A DNA stretch of 54,242 bases, taken from DATELY01 sp035276085 (GTDB lineage Bacteria; Pseudomonadota; Gammaproteobacteria; Steroidobacterales; Steroidobacteraceae). Shown here piece after piece: positions 35,401 to 43,753 of this stretch. The stretch lies in assembly GCA_035276085.1 (NCBI GenBank), contig DATELY010000252.1, forward strand, positions 1 through 54,242, in the 5' to 3' direction. How positions within the stretch are numbered: the first letter of the stretch is position 1; every line of letters starts with the position of its first letter. The notes beneath the pieces are model-generated. The model saw nothing but the letters and a program-made list of their open reading frames with translations. It had not been told where the DNA came from and searched no databases. The translations under genes were made by a program, and so were the position numbers.

Positions 35401-36394
35401 TCAACGGTGCGAGCGCGATGAAAGGTCCTGCACTCAGTGCGATCGTGCTCCACGTCTCGCCCGCGTCCTGCGTGCTGATCGCAATGCCGCTCTTGCCGAC
35501 CGCGATGCCGTCGCCAGCATCGATGTTCACAGCCAGCAGTGTCTCGCTGACAGACGTCTTGCGCGGGCGCCATGTTTCTCCGCCATCGTGGGTGAACAAC
35601 ATCAGCCCGCGCTCGCCAACGGCAACGGCACGCTTCTCATCCAGCACCTGGACGCCGTACAGCGCGGCGCGCGTGAGATCGAATGGCGGCTCTTGCACCG
35701 GGGGCGATGCGTTGGCTTGCGGTTGCGCTGGAGGTTCCGGTGCTTTGGCTTTCACCGTCGTTCGCGGTGACGGTGCGGGTTGCTTGGAAACCGGCGGCTC
35801 TTTTGCAGTGACCGGCTCCTTCGATTGCACGGCTTCTTTGGATAGTTCAGCGGGTGCATTCGGCGCCGCCACTGGCATCTTGCTGTTCGAATAGTCTTCC
35901 TTCGATGGGACCTGCGATTGAATCGGCGATTGAATGGGCGATTGAACGGGCGACTGGGCTGATGACTGCGATGAATACGGAGGCGGCTCACCCGCGTAGG
36001 CGCTGCCGATGAAATTCCATGCCCTGAGTTTCGCTGCCGGAGTTGGAGGCTCGTCGACGGACGGCGCGTCGCCCAGCAGCACCGTCCCGCGCATCCACGT
36101 GCGTCCACCATCGCGTGTCCCGATGATGAGTCCTTGTTCGCCCACGGCCCAGACGACACGTCCATCCGCCGACGCGTCGAGCGCATGCAGGTCGCCTTCG
36201 ATCACCGGCATGCGCATGAAGGCGTTGCGCTCGATCGGTGTGAACCACCAGCGCAGTCCGGTCACGGGCTCGAGGGCGTTCGGCAACGGCCGGTGCACGT
36301 CCGTGTACCACGCGCCCAGAATGACCAGCACGAATGCCACCGCCAAGAAGGCGAGCGCCCCGACTCGCATGCGCAATCCCGCTGCTGGCTGCAT
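32414..36394 (-). CDS. Membrane protein: YCF48-type beta-propeller fused to KAP-family P-loop NTPase
   Basis: A 1326-residue protein. A signal anchor (residues ~12-29, LAFLAVAFVLVILGAWY) precedes a beta-propeller of repeated GxxGLIIGTRDGGRTW-type blades (for example VGERGLMLFTHDGGETW and VGRNGAILSTSNAGRTW; ~60-615). This is interrupted at ~140-240 by a low-complexity Gln/Ser/Pro/Lys linker with tandem QSPI/QSPV units. A second TM at ~621-637 leads to the KAP NTPase with Walker A GEWGTGKSSLMN (~701-712) and Walker B LVIFIDDLDRC (~892-902). Two TM segments lie between the Walker motifs and two more after them (~1014-1037, ~1100-1128). Predicted topology puts the propeller in the periplasm and the NTPase in the cytosol. 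KAP proteins include phage-exclusion PifA, but the role here is unknown. Confidence 0.88.
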   Translation of the reverse strand: MQPAAGLRMRVGALAFLAVAFVLVILGAWYTDVHRPLPNALEPVTGLRWWFTPIERNAFMRMPVIEGDLHALDASADGRVVWAVGEQGLIIGTRDGGRTWMRGTVLLGDAPSVDEPPTPAAKLRAWNFIGSAYAGEPPPYSSQSSAQSPVQSPIQSPIQSQVPSKEDYSNSKMPVAAPNAPAELSKEAVQSKEPVTAKEPPVSKQPAPSPRTTVKAKAPEPPAQPQANASPPVQEPPFDLTRAALYGVQVLDEKRAVAVGERGLMLFTHDGGETWRPRKTSVSETLLAVNIDAGDGIAVGKSGIAISTQDAGETWSTIALSAGPFIALAPLSAGQWLVVGTEAIETVRAAPSRAGRSTVEYADATTRDLRALAIRDTAMVVGVGRNGAILSTSNAGRTWTPIAFDAANERSPTFTAARFTTEGRLVVASTSGALYVTADGGKRWQRTRAGGAASAVTSIVSTPTALYAAGAGGTLLRSTDHGDHWEPLAISHGTFTDLRMTDASRGVILGGGNLVLRTDDGGSRWGISSDAPVFNDAPKSASAGAVEFFDARQGLKIDSSGALVRTSNAGRTWTPAVVPTRAPLIDVAFASADRAVLLVLGRVCVSKDAGATFRAVKYVRYPSPWIWVATALLIAAAGVAVHRHLRAPAVERQPSSITDAAASDRPIGWKDPDPAGLRDIALGLSRFMRNRRTEPPLTIAVTGEWGTGKSSLMNLLRHDLTRYGYRPVWFNAWHHQSGENLLGSLLANIHAQGVPAWHTLSGVDFRATLLLIRARRFWLRLAITVFLLAVIFFSYRTLGANASKLWESLTSATDKGFSNIGAATGLLGLIVAVLTPVLGAVRAVSAFGLQPGKLIAAVATTRNDESARLQAGARYRFAREFEDFTHALDPRPLVIFIDDLDRCRAENVIEVLEAVNFLVTSGRCIVVIGMARRWVETCVGLAFKDLAAAQIEMPVPQDRDGALTEQQVFARNYLEKLINVEIRVPRLSDSAACALLQGTEPERDEPTPRRAVARALTWLAPQVLLVVVVGGLIVLGATTADWLKDLDAQAQLRERAVAAESVAASNPLSPATVTPIAPPATVMPNSSRPVAFDSANAQASWTWYFGTGGALVLALAGLGMLALFARKEARTDDSPAFRDALAILQPWIVLGGASPRSLKRFVNHVRYIAMRFRADPQYLSVVERALVPVRRWFGAPERNEASSDAMPRVQLPEELLVAFATLHRCNEHWLDELFLARAVKLESLAEHLLIERFDQPAERTAVLTRLTSCFADFNRRFPESALFASELLDRRHAIAFYEAMAIDAGARDQTVPDEAASAPTPLRPAG
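35890..35960 (-). repeat. Short in-gene tandem repeat encoding QSPI/QSPV units
   Basis: About five imperfect 12-base units (of the type GAATGGGCGATT read on the plus strand) lie in a row inside the propeller-KAP gene and encode SAQSPVQSPIQSPIQSQ. Units this similar at DNA level can change number by slippage, altering linker length in frame. Confidence 0.65.
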
Positions 36395-36472
36395 GACAGC
36401 CTCCTCTCCTCAGGCCGGGCGCCGAGTATAGGAGCGTCGAGCGGGTGGGCGGTATGTCCTTTCGGGTGATCT

Positions 36473-37732
36473 CTACAACACGTCGTGTAGTCGATATGCC
36501 GTCCACTCCCATACCCGGTCGTACCACGGCCGCCGCACCCACTCGGCTCGTTTCAGCTCCGTGCTGCGACGCAGATCGTTACGGAACGCAGCGATCAACT
36601 CCTGGGCCACGCCCTGATCGAGCAGACCGATCCCGACTTCCTCGTTGAGCGCCAGCGAGCGCGAGTCGAAATTCGTCGAGCCGACATGCGACCACGCGCC
36701 ATCGACGATCACGATCTTCTGGTGCAACAGCGTGGGCTCGAATTCGTAGACGTGCACCCCGGCCTCCAGCAGGGACGCATAGAGATAACAGCCCGCACGC
36801 CGCACGAACGGGCTGTCCGTTTTGCGGCCAGGGACCATGAGGTGCACCGTGACACCGCGCTTCACCATCATCCCGAGCAGCTTGCACACGCCGTCGTCGG
36901 GGGCGAAGTAAGGGTTCTGAATGATGACTTCGCGACGCGCGCACGCGATGGCCAGGGTGTAGAGCAACGCGACTGAAGACACCGCGTCGCCCGAGGCGCT
37001 GCTCACCACATGCGCATCGATGTCTCCCTTGGTTTCCAGTTCGGGAAAGCAGCCGGGACCGGCGGGAACGCAGTGCGTCTCTTCGATCCAGTTCTCCATG
37101 AACACGGCTTGCATGGAATAGACCGCGGGGCCTTCGAGGCGCACAGCCGTGTCGCGCCAGTGATCCTTGTCCTGTGCCTCGCCGCGCCATTGATCGGCCA
37201 CGCCATGTCCGAACGTGTAACCGATCTCGCCGTCGACCACGAGGAGCTTGCGATGCGTGCGGTGATTGAAGCGACGCAGGTTCCACCAGCGCGGCCGACA
37301 ATACTCCGTCATCTCGCCGCCTGCCTGCTGCAGCCGCTGAATGAGCTCCGCTGTGGCGCTGATGCCGCCCATCGCATCGATGAGCACACGCACTTTCACA
37401 CCCGCGCGCGCCTTGGCACACAAGAGATCGATGAACTCGCGCTCCAGAGTGCCCTTGGTCCACACGAAGGTTTCCAGATGCACGGTGTGACGGGCGCCGC
37501 GAATGTCGTCCAGCATGGCCGGGAAGACCGCTCCGTTCTGCAACACGCGTGCGCTGTTGCCGTGATGGACGGCAGCGGCAGTCAGGCCAGCCAGGGTGTC
37601 GATCCCGTCTGTGATCTTCGGCATGGCGTCGAGATCCAGCTCGAGATACGGCGTGTGCCGACGCGTGGTGAGGATGAAATAGCAGGTGGCAAGCGCGATG
37701 CCGACGAACACCCAGAGAACCGCAGTACCCAT
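36473..37732 (-). CDS. Cardiolipin synthase / phospholipase D family protein
   Basis: A 419-residue protein with one N-terminal TM helix (MGTAVLWVFVGIALATCYFI) and two PLD catalytic motifs: HRKLLVVDGEIGYTFG and HQKIVIVDGAWSHVGSTNFD, each HxKx4D, plus a spaced Asn or Gly. HLETFVWTKGTLEREF precedes the first motif as in bacterial cardiolipin synthases. It probably condenses or cleaves phospholipids at the inner membrane. ATG at 37732. It starts 66 bases after the HDOD gene and ends 78 bases before the KAP gene, all on one strand, suggesting an operon. Confidence 0.88.
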   Translation of the reverse strand: MGTAVLWVFVGIALATCYFILTTRRHTPYLELDLDAMPKITDGIDTLAGLTAAAVHHGNSARVLQNGAVFPAMLDDIRGARHTVHLETFVWTKGTLEREFIDLLCAKARAGVKVRVLIDAMGGISATAELIQRLQQAGGEMTEYCRPRWWNLRRFNHRTHRKLLVVDGEIGYTFGHGVADQWRGEAQDKDHWRDTAVRLEGPAVYSMQAVFMENWIEETHCVPAGPGCFPELETKGDIDAHVVSSASGDAVSSVALLYTLAIACARREVIIQNPYFAPDDGVCKLLGMMVKRGVTVHLMVPGRKTDSPFVRRAGCYLYASLLEAGVHVYEFEPTLLHQKIVIVDGAWSHVGSTNFDSRSLALNEEVGIGLLDQGVAQELIAAFRNDLRRSTELKRAEWVRRPWYDRVWEWTAYRLHDVL

Positions 37733-37798
37733 TGACTCGCTTACTCCCGATCGCCCGACGGGTGAACGCACCGGTCGGCGTGAGGGATCCGCAGTCGG

Positions 37799-38878
37799 TC
37801 AGCTCTTCCGTGCCGGTGCCGACTGTTGGGCCGCTTCCCAGGCGGCGGCCAGGGTTTCGCCCTCGAGGCCCTGCGAACGCAGGATCGCAACTGCGCCCTC
37901 CTCGCTGTAGCGCGAGTGCCCCACTGCGACGGCCAATGCGCCGCAGAGCTCCGCGAAGTACAGCGTCTGGCCGAGCGGGCCCATCGCTGGAGGCGAGCAT
38001 TCTTCGATCTGCTCTTTCAGTGCCCTCAGTGAAGCGCCCGACAAGTCCCACTGCGTGGCGATCGTGCCGCACAGCTGCGCGCCGTGCTGCTGCATCAGGC
38101 GAATGAACACCTCCGCGCGGGGCAGGACGTCCGGCATCTCGCGATACTGCTCGGTGGTGAACCGAAAGAGCACGATGCGGCTCAGCGCCGAGATCAATGC
38201 CAACAGTTGGGCTGCCAGCGGATCGCCACTGCCGGTGCGCTGGGCGAGCGACTGCGCGGCGAAGCCGGCGCGCTGCGCCTGATCCCACGTCGTCGGCGCG
38301 AAGTGATCGAAATAGCCGGCGGGCAGCCTGAACAGCGGTTGCAGGATGAGCGTGGCCAGAATCGCACGCACGCCATCGGTACCCAACATGGCGAGCGCGC
38401 GGTCCACGCTTTCGGTCGGACGCACTGTCGTGCGGTAGTACGCCGTGTTCGCCCGTTGCAGGACACCGCCCGCGAGCGCCGGATCCTGCAGGATCATCTG
38501 CACGACGGCGCGCCGGTCGCGTTCTTCATCGTTCAGCGCCTGCATGAGCTTCGGCAACAGCATCGGCCGGCGCGGCAGATAGCTCTGGTCGGGCACGAAC
38601 GCCGCCAGCTTCGAGCTGGCACGCTCGAACACGGTCGCATGCTCGCCCAGGATCAGATAGTCGAAGCGCGGCACACCGAAGGCGAGCTTGAAACATTCAT
38701 CGCGCACTTCCGCGATGGCGGGCGTCGTATGGGACACCGGTTCATCGGCTTCGGGTGTGACGACCTGCGCAGCGGGCGTGGCGGTTGGCTGGCGCGTTGG
38801 TTGGCGTCGCTTGCGAAGCGCGACGACGCCGACGGCTGCGATGATTGCAAGCAGGAGGACTAGGGCAATGAGCTGCAC
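37799..38878 (-). CDS. Membrane-anchored HDOD-domain signalling protein
   Basis: A 359-residue protein with an N-terminal TM helix (MQLIALVLLLAIIAAVGVVA), a ~30-residue Thr/Pro-rich linker and an HDOD domain: LPRRPMLLPKLMQALNDEER, QMILQDPALAGGVLQRANTA, ALAMLGTDGVRAILATLILQ. HDOD domains resemble HD hydrolases without the metal-binding HD pair and act in signalling. Likely first gene of the HDOD-PLD-KAP run. Start ATG at 38878. The 38879-39016 gap shows nothing distinctive. Confidence 0.85.
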   Translation of the reverse strand: MQLIALVLLLAIIAAVGVVALRKRRQPTRQPTATPAAQVVTPEADEPVSHTTPAIAEVRDECFKLAFGVPRFDYLILGEHATVFERASSKLAAFVPDQSYLPRRPMLLPKLMQALNDEERDRRAVVQMILQDPALAGGVLQRANTAYYRTTVRPTESVDRALAMLGTDGVRAILATLILQPLFRLPAGYFDHFAPTTWDQAQRAGFAAQSLAQRTGSGDPLAAQLLALISALSRIVLFRFTTEQYREMPDVLPRAEVFIRLMQQHGAQLCGTIATQWDLSGASLRALKEQIEECSPPAMGPLGQTLYFAELCGALAVAVGHSRYSEEGAVAILRSQGLEGETLAAAWEAAQQSAPARKS

Positions 38879-39016
38879 GCAGAGGGCCCGGGCGGATTAC
38901 TCAGTGTGTATGGTGGTTGTTCTTTTCGCTCGTGCACAAGACGGCGGTACAGGACGTGACCGTCGCACAAGCTGCCGTCTTTCACAACCTCCTCGAAGGG
39001 TCGCTGCGTTCGAGTG

Positions 39017-40558
39017 CTACTCCGCCGCAACCTGCACCGCCCCGCGCGGCCGGCGTGTAAACCACACGAAGACGATGATGCCGAACGTGATCCAGCCGGA
39101 GATCCAGAAGAAATCCAGGGCGGACAGGAAGTGAGCCTGGCTCTCCAACGAGCGCACCAGTGCGCTCAGCCCCTGCGCATCGTTCAGGCCCATCCCATGC
39201 AACGCATCCAACGCCTGCTGCGCACGCGGATCGAATGCGCTGGTGGCTTCGGCCAGCCGCGACTGATGAACGGAGGCGTCGCGATCCCAGAAGGTCGTCG
39301 TGATCGAGGCCCCGAACGAGCCGCTCGTGATGCGCACGAAGTTCGACACGCCCGAGGCAAATGGAATCCGGTGCGGCTCGATACCACCGAGAAGGATGTT
39401 GAGCATCGAAACGAAGAACATCGACATACCGATGCCTTGCACGATGGACGGCACCACGAACCAGGCGAAGCTGGCGTCGGCGGTGAATTGCGCGCGCATC
39501 AGATAGGACGACGCGAAGGCAATGAAGCCTGCCGTGGCAAAGACGCGTGCATCGATGCGAGCGAAGTACCTGGCCACGAGCGGCGACAACAGTACGGCGA
39601 CCAGGCCGGCCGGTGCAGCCGCAAGGCCGGCCCAGGTCGCGGTGTAACCCAGCCACGTCTGCATCCACAAAGGCGTCAGCAAGACGGCCCCGAAAAAGAT
39701 CGCAAAGCCAAGCGCATACGGAATCATGCCGAGCGCGAAGTTGCGATTGCGGAAGAGCGACAGATCGATGATCGGATGCTTCTCGCCCAGCTCCCAGATG
39801 ATGAACGTGATGAAGCCGAGCACGGCGATGAGCGCTTCGATGCAAATCAGCGGCGAGGAGAACCAGTCCTTGTCCTTGCCGGTGTCGAGCATGATCTGCA
39901 GGGCTCCCACCCAGACGACCAGCAGCAAGCAGCCGATCACGTCGATGGGCACGCGCCGTGTCGGTGTTTCGTGATGACGTAGTCCCCTGGCGCAGACGTA
40001 CACAGAGAACATGCCGAAGGGCACGTTGAGCAGGAAGATCCACGGCCAGGAATAGTTGACGGCCACATAGCCGCCGAGAATCGGGCCGCACACCGGCGCC
40101 ACGAGCGTCGTCGTGGACCAGATGACGAGTCCGATATTTTTCTTTTCCGGCGGGAAGATGGAGAGCAGAAGTGCTTGCGAGCCCGGGATCATGGGGCCGG
40201 ACACGACGCCCTGCATGATGCGAAACACGATCAGCGACGGAAGACTCCAGGCGATGCCGCACAGGAACGATGCCAGCGTGAAGAGAAGCGCCGATATCAC
40301 GAACACCTTCACGACGCCATAGCGCTGCGTCAGCCGCCCCGTCAACGGCAACGCGATGGCATTCGATACACCGAACGAGGTGATGATCCAGGTGCCCTGA
40401 TCGATGGAAAAGCCCAGGTCGCCGGCGATGGTCGGAAGCGACACATTCGTGATCGTCGTGTCGAGCACTTGCATGAATGGCGCGAGCGCAAGGCCGGTGG
40501 CAACCAGTGCGCGCGATGCAAGTGGCGGTGGCGTTGCCGCCGCGGCGTTGGCGCTCAC
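39017..40558 (-). CDS. emrB: EmrB-type DHA2 multidrug MFS transporter
   Basis: A 513-residue inner-membrane drug:proton antiporter with fourteen TM helices. Family motifs: LDTTITNVSLPTIAGDLGFS, WIITSFGVSNAIALPLTGRL, GVVSGPMIPGSQALLLSIFP, and CGPILGGYVAVNYSWPWIFL. It is the pump of a tripartite system with EmrA and the outer-membrane channel encoded just upstream. The ATG overlaps the emrA stop by four bases, so translation is coupled. It is the last gene of the operon. Confidence 0.94.
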   Translation of the reverse strand: MSANAAAATPPPLASRALVATGLALAPFMQVLDTTITNVSLPTIAGDLGFSIDQGTWIITSFGVSNAIALPLTGRLTQRYGVVKVFVISALLFTLASFLCGIAWSLPSLIVFRIMQGVVSGPMIPGSQALLLSIFPPEKKNIGLVIWSTTTLVAPVCGPILGGYVAVNYSWPWIFLLNVPFGMFSVYVCARGLRHHETPTRRVPIDVIGCLLLVVWVGALQIMLDTGKDKDWFSSPLICIEALIAVLGFITFIIWELGEKHPIIDLSLFRNRNFALGMIPYALGFAIFFGAVLLTPLWMQTWLGYTATWAGLAAAPAGLVAVLLSPLVARYFARIDARVFATAGFIAFASSYLMRAQFTADASFAWFVVPSIVQGIGMSMFFVSMLNILLGGIEPHRIPFASGVSNFVRITSGSFGASITTTFWDRDASVHQSRLAEATSAFDPRAQQALDALHGMGLNDAQGLSALVRSLESQAHFLSALDFFWISGWITFGIIVFVWFTRRPRGAVQVAAE

Positions 40559-41733
40559 GGCGACAGGCGGCTCGTCAGCTGGGTGCCGGCATTCGCTGCG
40601 ATGATGCGCGCAATTCGCTGCGTGGCCGCTTCGTCGTGCGCATCATTCGCCACGAGCTGCTGTGGCTGTGCCCGGATCTGCTGTGCCGCCAGCGAGCCGG
40701 GCGTGTCGTGCAGATCGATCTGCGCGTGCATCGACAAGCCGACGCGCAGCGGATGCGATGCAAGCTCGTTCGGCTCCAGCGCGATGCGCACGGGAACACG
40801 CTGCACGATCTTGATCCAGTTGCCGCTCGCATTCTGCGCCGGCAGCAACGCAAAAGCGCTGCCACTGCCTGCGCCGACGCCGACGACGCGGCCGTGATAC
40901 TCGATGTCATCGCCATAGAAATCCGATTCCAGCGTCACGGGCTGACCGATCCGCACGCGGGCAAGCTGCACTTCCTTGAAGTTCGCATCGACCCACGCAT
41001 TCGCGAGCGGCACGACGGCCATGAGCGGCGCACCCGCCGCGATGCGAGCACCGATCTGCACACTGCGGCGCGCGACCGCGCCACTGACCGGCGCAACGAT
41101 CCGAGTGCGCTTCAAGGCGAGCTCGGCATCGCGCACATGCGCAGCCGCGGACAGGACCTGCGGATGCGTTTCGATGACCGTGCCATCGATCTGCGTATTG
41201 GTGGTCTGCAGCGCCTCGCGTGTCACGTTCAGCGCCGCTTCGAGCTGCGCGACCTGATCCTTGGCGTGTTGAAAGTCTTCGCCGGAGAGCGCTCCGTCGT
41301 GTGCGATCTGCTGGCGCCGTGCGAGATCCGCCCGCGCCGCGGCGAGTAGAATGTCGCGCTCGCGCAGCTGCGCCCGCAAGCCACTGGCTTGCGCGAACAG
41401 GCCACGCACTTCACGCACCGCGCGCGCAAGCTCCGCTTCGGCTTGTGCCATCGCGACTTCTGCATCGGACCGGTCGAGCTCCACCAGCAGCTGACCCCGC
41501 TCGACCTGCTGCGTATCGTCGACATGAACGGCAACCACGGCGCCGGGCACTTCGCTCGTGATCTGTACGAGATCGGAAGCGACGTAGGCATCTTCGGTGC
41601 TTTCGTAGTAACGGCCGTGCACCAGCCAGTAGGCGCCATACGCAATACCGACCGCCAGGACGACAGCCGCGAGAACGAGGAGCCGTGTGCGGCGTTGGCT
41701 GGTCGGAGCGTCATCTGCATCGGGACTGTTCAT
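40555..41733 (-). CDS. emrA: EmrA-type membrane fusion protein (HlyD family)
   Basis: A 392-residue periplasmic adaptor with one N-terminal TM (LLVLAAVVLAVGIAYGAYWL). A lipoyl half-motif (GRYYESTEDAYVASDLVQIT, then VVAVHVDDTQQVERGQLLVE) is followed by a coiled-coil hairpin (~95-205) and a beta-barrel (VVPLANAWVDANFKEVQLAR). It connects the EmrB pump to the NodT-like channel. It overlaps both neighbours by four bases. Confidence 0.93.
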   Translation of the reverse strand: MNSPDADDAPTSQRRTRLLVLAAVVLAVGIAYGAYWLVHGRYYESTEDAYVASDLVQITSEVPGAVVAVHVDDTQQVERGQLLVELDRSDAEVAMAQAEAELARAVREVRGLFAQASGLRAQLRERDILLAAARADLARRQQIAHDGALSGEDFQHAKDQVAQLEAALNVTREALQTTNTQIDGTVIETHPQVLSAAAHVRDAELALKRTRIVAPVSGAVARRSVQIGARIAAGAPLMAVVPLANAWVDANFKEVQLARVRIGQPVTLESDFYGDDIEYHGRVVGVGAGSGSAFALLPAQNASGNWIKIVQRVPVRIALEPNELASHPLRVGLSMHAQIDLHDTPGSLAAQQIRAQPQQLVANDAHDEAATQRIARIIAANAGTQLTSRLSP

Positions 41734-43157
41734 CGAGAAACTCCGCTTGCAGCCGGCGCGTGCGTGGCTGCATCGAAACGACCGCCGAGCGTCATGCGCA
41801 GTGCGACGCGGGCGGAAACGAGATCGGCATTGGCATTGACGAGGTCGCGCCGTGCGTCGAGCACCTGCGCATCGGCATTGAGAACGGTGAGCTGCGTCGT
41901 GAGACCCGCGCCATAGCGTTTGCGCGCCAGGTCATAGGCGCCTGTCGAGGCATCGACGGCCTGCTGAATCGCCCCGATCTGCCGCACGATGGTTGCGCTG
42001 AGGGTGAGTTGGTCGGCGGTCTCGCGCACAGCATCGAGTACGGTGGCGTTGTACGTTGCAACGGCCGCATCCAGTTCCGCCGTCGCGCCTTGGTATTCGG
42101 CCCGCAGGCGCTGCGCATCGAAGATCGGCAGATGCAGCGCGGGACCTGCGCCGTAGACGAGACTGTCATGCTTGGCGAGGTTGTCGAGACCGATGGCTTG
42201 CGTGCCGACAAATGCTTTCAGGTTCACATCTGGATAGAACGCGGCGCGCGCCGCGGCGCGCCCGGCCGTTGCCGCTTCGATGCGCGCCCGCGTCGCGAGC
42301 ACATCGGGGCGATGACTCAACAAGTCGAGCGGCAGTCGATCCGGCAGGCTCAACTCTGCCGTGACATTCAACTGCGGTCGCTGGATCTGCGCATAGCGAT
42401 CCGCGCCGTAACCGGCCAGCGCGGCAAGACGATGCACCGCCAGGTCGCGGGCACTCTCCGCTTGCATGACGCCTGCGCGTGCCTGGGCGAGGTTGGCCTC
42501 GGCGGTCTTGAGCTCGATCTGCGTATCGAGACCTGCATCCACGCGGCCGCGCGTCAGTCGCAGCAGCTCTTCGCGCTGTACTTGCAGCCGTGTGGCGATG
42601 TCGAGCAGGTCCCACGTGCGGTGCAGGTTGAGATAGGCCTGAGCGATCGCTCCGGTCAGCGCGAGCCGCGCCGCCTCGACATCGAGACGACTGGCTGCGA
42701 ACTGCGATTCGGCCTGGCGAATCAAGGCGGCCTGTCGCCCCCAGAAATCGAGCGTCCAACTCAGATTGGCCGTGGCCTGGCCCACCCAATAGCGATTGCC
42801 GCCAAAGGGCGGCGGGACGTAGTAGTCGGCGGAAAGGCGTTGCCACGTTTCCTCCGCATCGAGCGCGAAGTGGGGATCGTTGGCTGCATTCGCGGCGGTG
42901 GCCTGCGCTCGCGCGGAGCGTACGCGTGCGAGCGCCTGAGCCAGGCTGGGGCTGTCACGCAACGCGTCCGCCATCAGGGTGTCGAGCTGTGCGTCAGCGA
43001 ATGCTTGCCACCATTCCTCGGCAGGAACGTTCTCTGCAGTCCCGGTCAGACCCAGCACTTCGCTGCGAATCGGCGCACCAGCTGGGGTTTCCGTTTGCGG
43101 CGTGACACAGCCACTCAGCAGCAGCGCAAGCACGATGCTGAGAACTCCGGATCTCAC
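41730..43157 (-). CDS. NodT-family outer-membrane efflux lipoprotein
   Basis: A 475-residue TolC-like trimeric channel subunit. A lipoprotein signal (MRSGVLSIVLALLLSGC, Cys17) precedes two OEP repeats (LAQALARVRSARAQATAANA, and LRAEYQGATAELDAAVATYN). GGNRYWVGQATANLSWTLDF and LLSHRPDVLATRARIEAATA are NodT/OprM signatures. It completes the EmrAB pump across the outer membrane. Four-base overlap with marR upstream and emrA downstream. Confidence 0.94.
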   Translation of the reverse strand: MRSGVLSIVLALLLSGCVTPQTETPAGAPIRSEVLGLTGTAENVPAEEWWQAFADAQLDTLMADALRDSPSLAQALARVRSARAQATAANAANDPHFALDAEETWQRLSADYYVPPPFGGNRYWVGQATANLSWTLDFWGRQAALIRQAESQFAASRLDVEAARLALTGAIAQAYLNLHRTWDLLDIATRLQVQREELLRLTRGRVDAGLDTQIELKTAEANLAQARAGVMQAESARDLAVHRLAALAGYGADRYAQIQRPQLNVTAELSLPDRLPLDLLSHRPDVLATRARIEAATAGRAAARAAFYPDVNLKAFVGTQAIGLDNLAKHDSLVYGAGPALHLPIFDAQRLRAEYQGATAELDAAVATYNATVLDAVRETADQLTLSATIVRQIGAIQQAVDASTGAYDLARKRYGAGLTTQLTVLNADAQVLDARRDLVNANADLVSARVALRMTLGGRFDAATHAPAASGVSR

Positions 43158-43636
43158 GACGCGCCTGCCTGGCGTGATTGCTGCACGTCTCTCAGCTTGT
43201 CGATGAGCTTGCTGAGCAGCCGCGCGAATTCGTTGAACTCCGCCTTGCTGAAATCACCCACGGCGATGTTGAGTCGCTCGACGGCCAGTGGGATGAGGTC
43301 GACCGCTTGTTTGCGGCCGGCAGGTGTGAGCTGCAGCTGCACGACGCGCCGATCCTCCTTGCTGCGCTCGCGCACGATGTAGCCGCGCTCCTCCAGCTGA
43401 TCCAGGAGGCGGGTCAAGGCGCCGGTGTCGTGACGCATCTCGCGGCACAGGTCGCTGGCCGTCATGGCCGCACCTTCGCGCAGCTTCATCAGCACGATCC
43501 ACTGCATGAAGCTGATGTCGCGATCCGTGAACGCATCCGACACGCATTCGACCATGAGGGTCTGTGCCAGCTTCAGCAGGTAGCCGATGCTCGCCGCCGT
43601 CGTGAACGTCTTGCTGTCGTAGTGCTTGCCAGCCAT
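43154..43636 (-). CDS. MarR-family repressor of the efflux operon
   Basis: A 160-residue winged-helix regulator: ISFMQWIVLMKLREGAAMTA, SDLCREMRHDTGALTRLLDQ (recognition helix) and LEERGYIVRERSKEDRRVVQ (wing) are the MarR signature. First gene of marR-nodT-emrA-emrB. Its ATG at 43636 is only seven bases from a symmetric operator that overlaps the promoter, so autorepression relieved by a pump substrate is likely, as in EmrR/MarR systems. Confidence 0.92.
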   Translation of the reverse strand: MAGKHYDSKTFTTAASIGYLLKLAQTLMVECVSDAFTDRDISFMQWIVLMKLREGAAMTASDLCREMRHDTGALTRLLDQLEERGYIVRERSKEDRRVVQLQLTPAGRKQAVDLIPLAVERLNIAVGDFSKAEFNEFARLLSKLIDKLRDVQQSRQAGAS

Positions 43637-43642
43637 TGCTAT

Positions 43643-43703
43643 TTATCTGCCTCGGCAGAGATTGCCCTGGCAGATAATGCTCCGGCAGCCAAATGGCCGT
43701 CAA
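43643..43703 (-). promoter_or_regulatory. Promoter and MarR operator of the efflux operon
   Basis: A perfect nine-base inverted repeat, TTATCTGCC (43643-43651) and GGCAGATAA (43669-43677), contains two smaller palindromes (CTGCC-TC-GGCAG and TGCC-CT-GGCA). A minus-strand -35 TTGACG (43703-43698) and -10 CATTAT (43679-43674), 18 bases apart, place the transcription start inside it. Binding here would block the polymerase. The marR leader has no clear ribosome binding site. Confidence 0.75.
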
Positions 43704-43753
43704 CGGGGGTTGGCAAGATCGCAGGCGGTTCCCTTGGGCACGACAGGGAGGAC

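Noticed and set aside
36579..38288. A 569-codon minus-strand frame overlapping the PLD and HDOD genes
   Set aside because: Arginine/glycine-rich shadow frame. The PLD HKD motifs and the HDOD domain are encoded in other frames of the same region.
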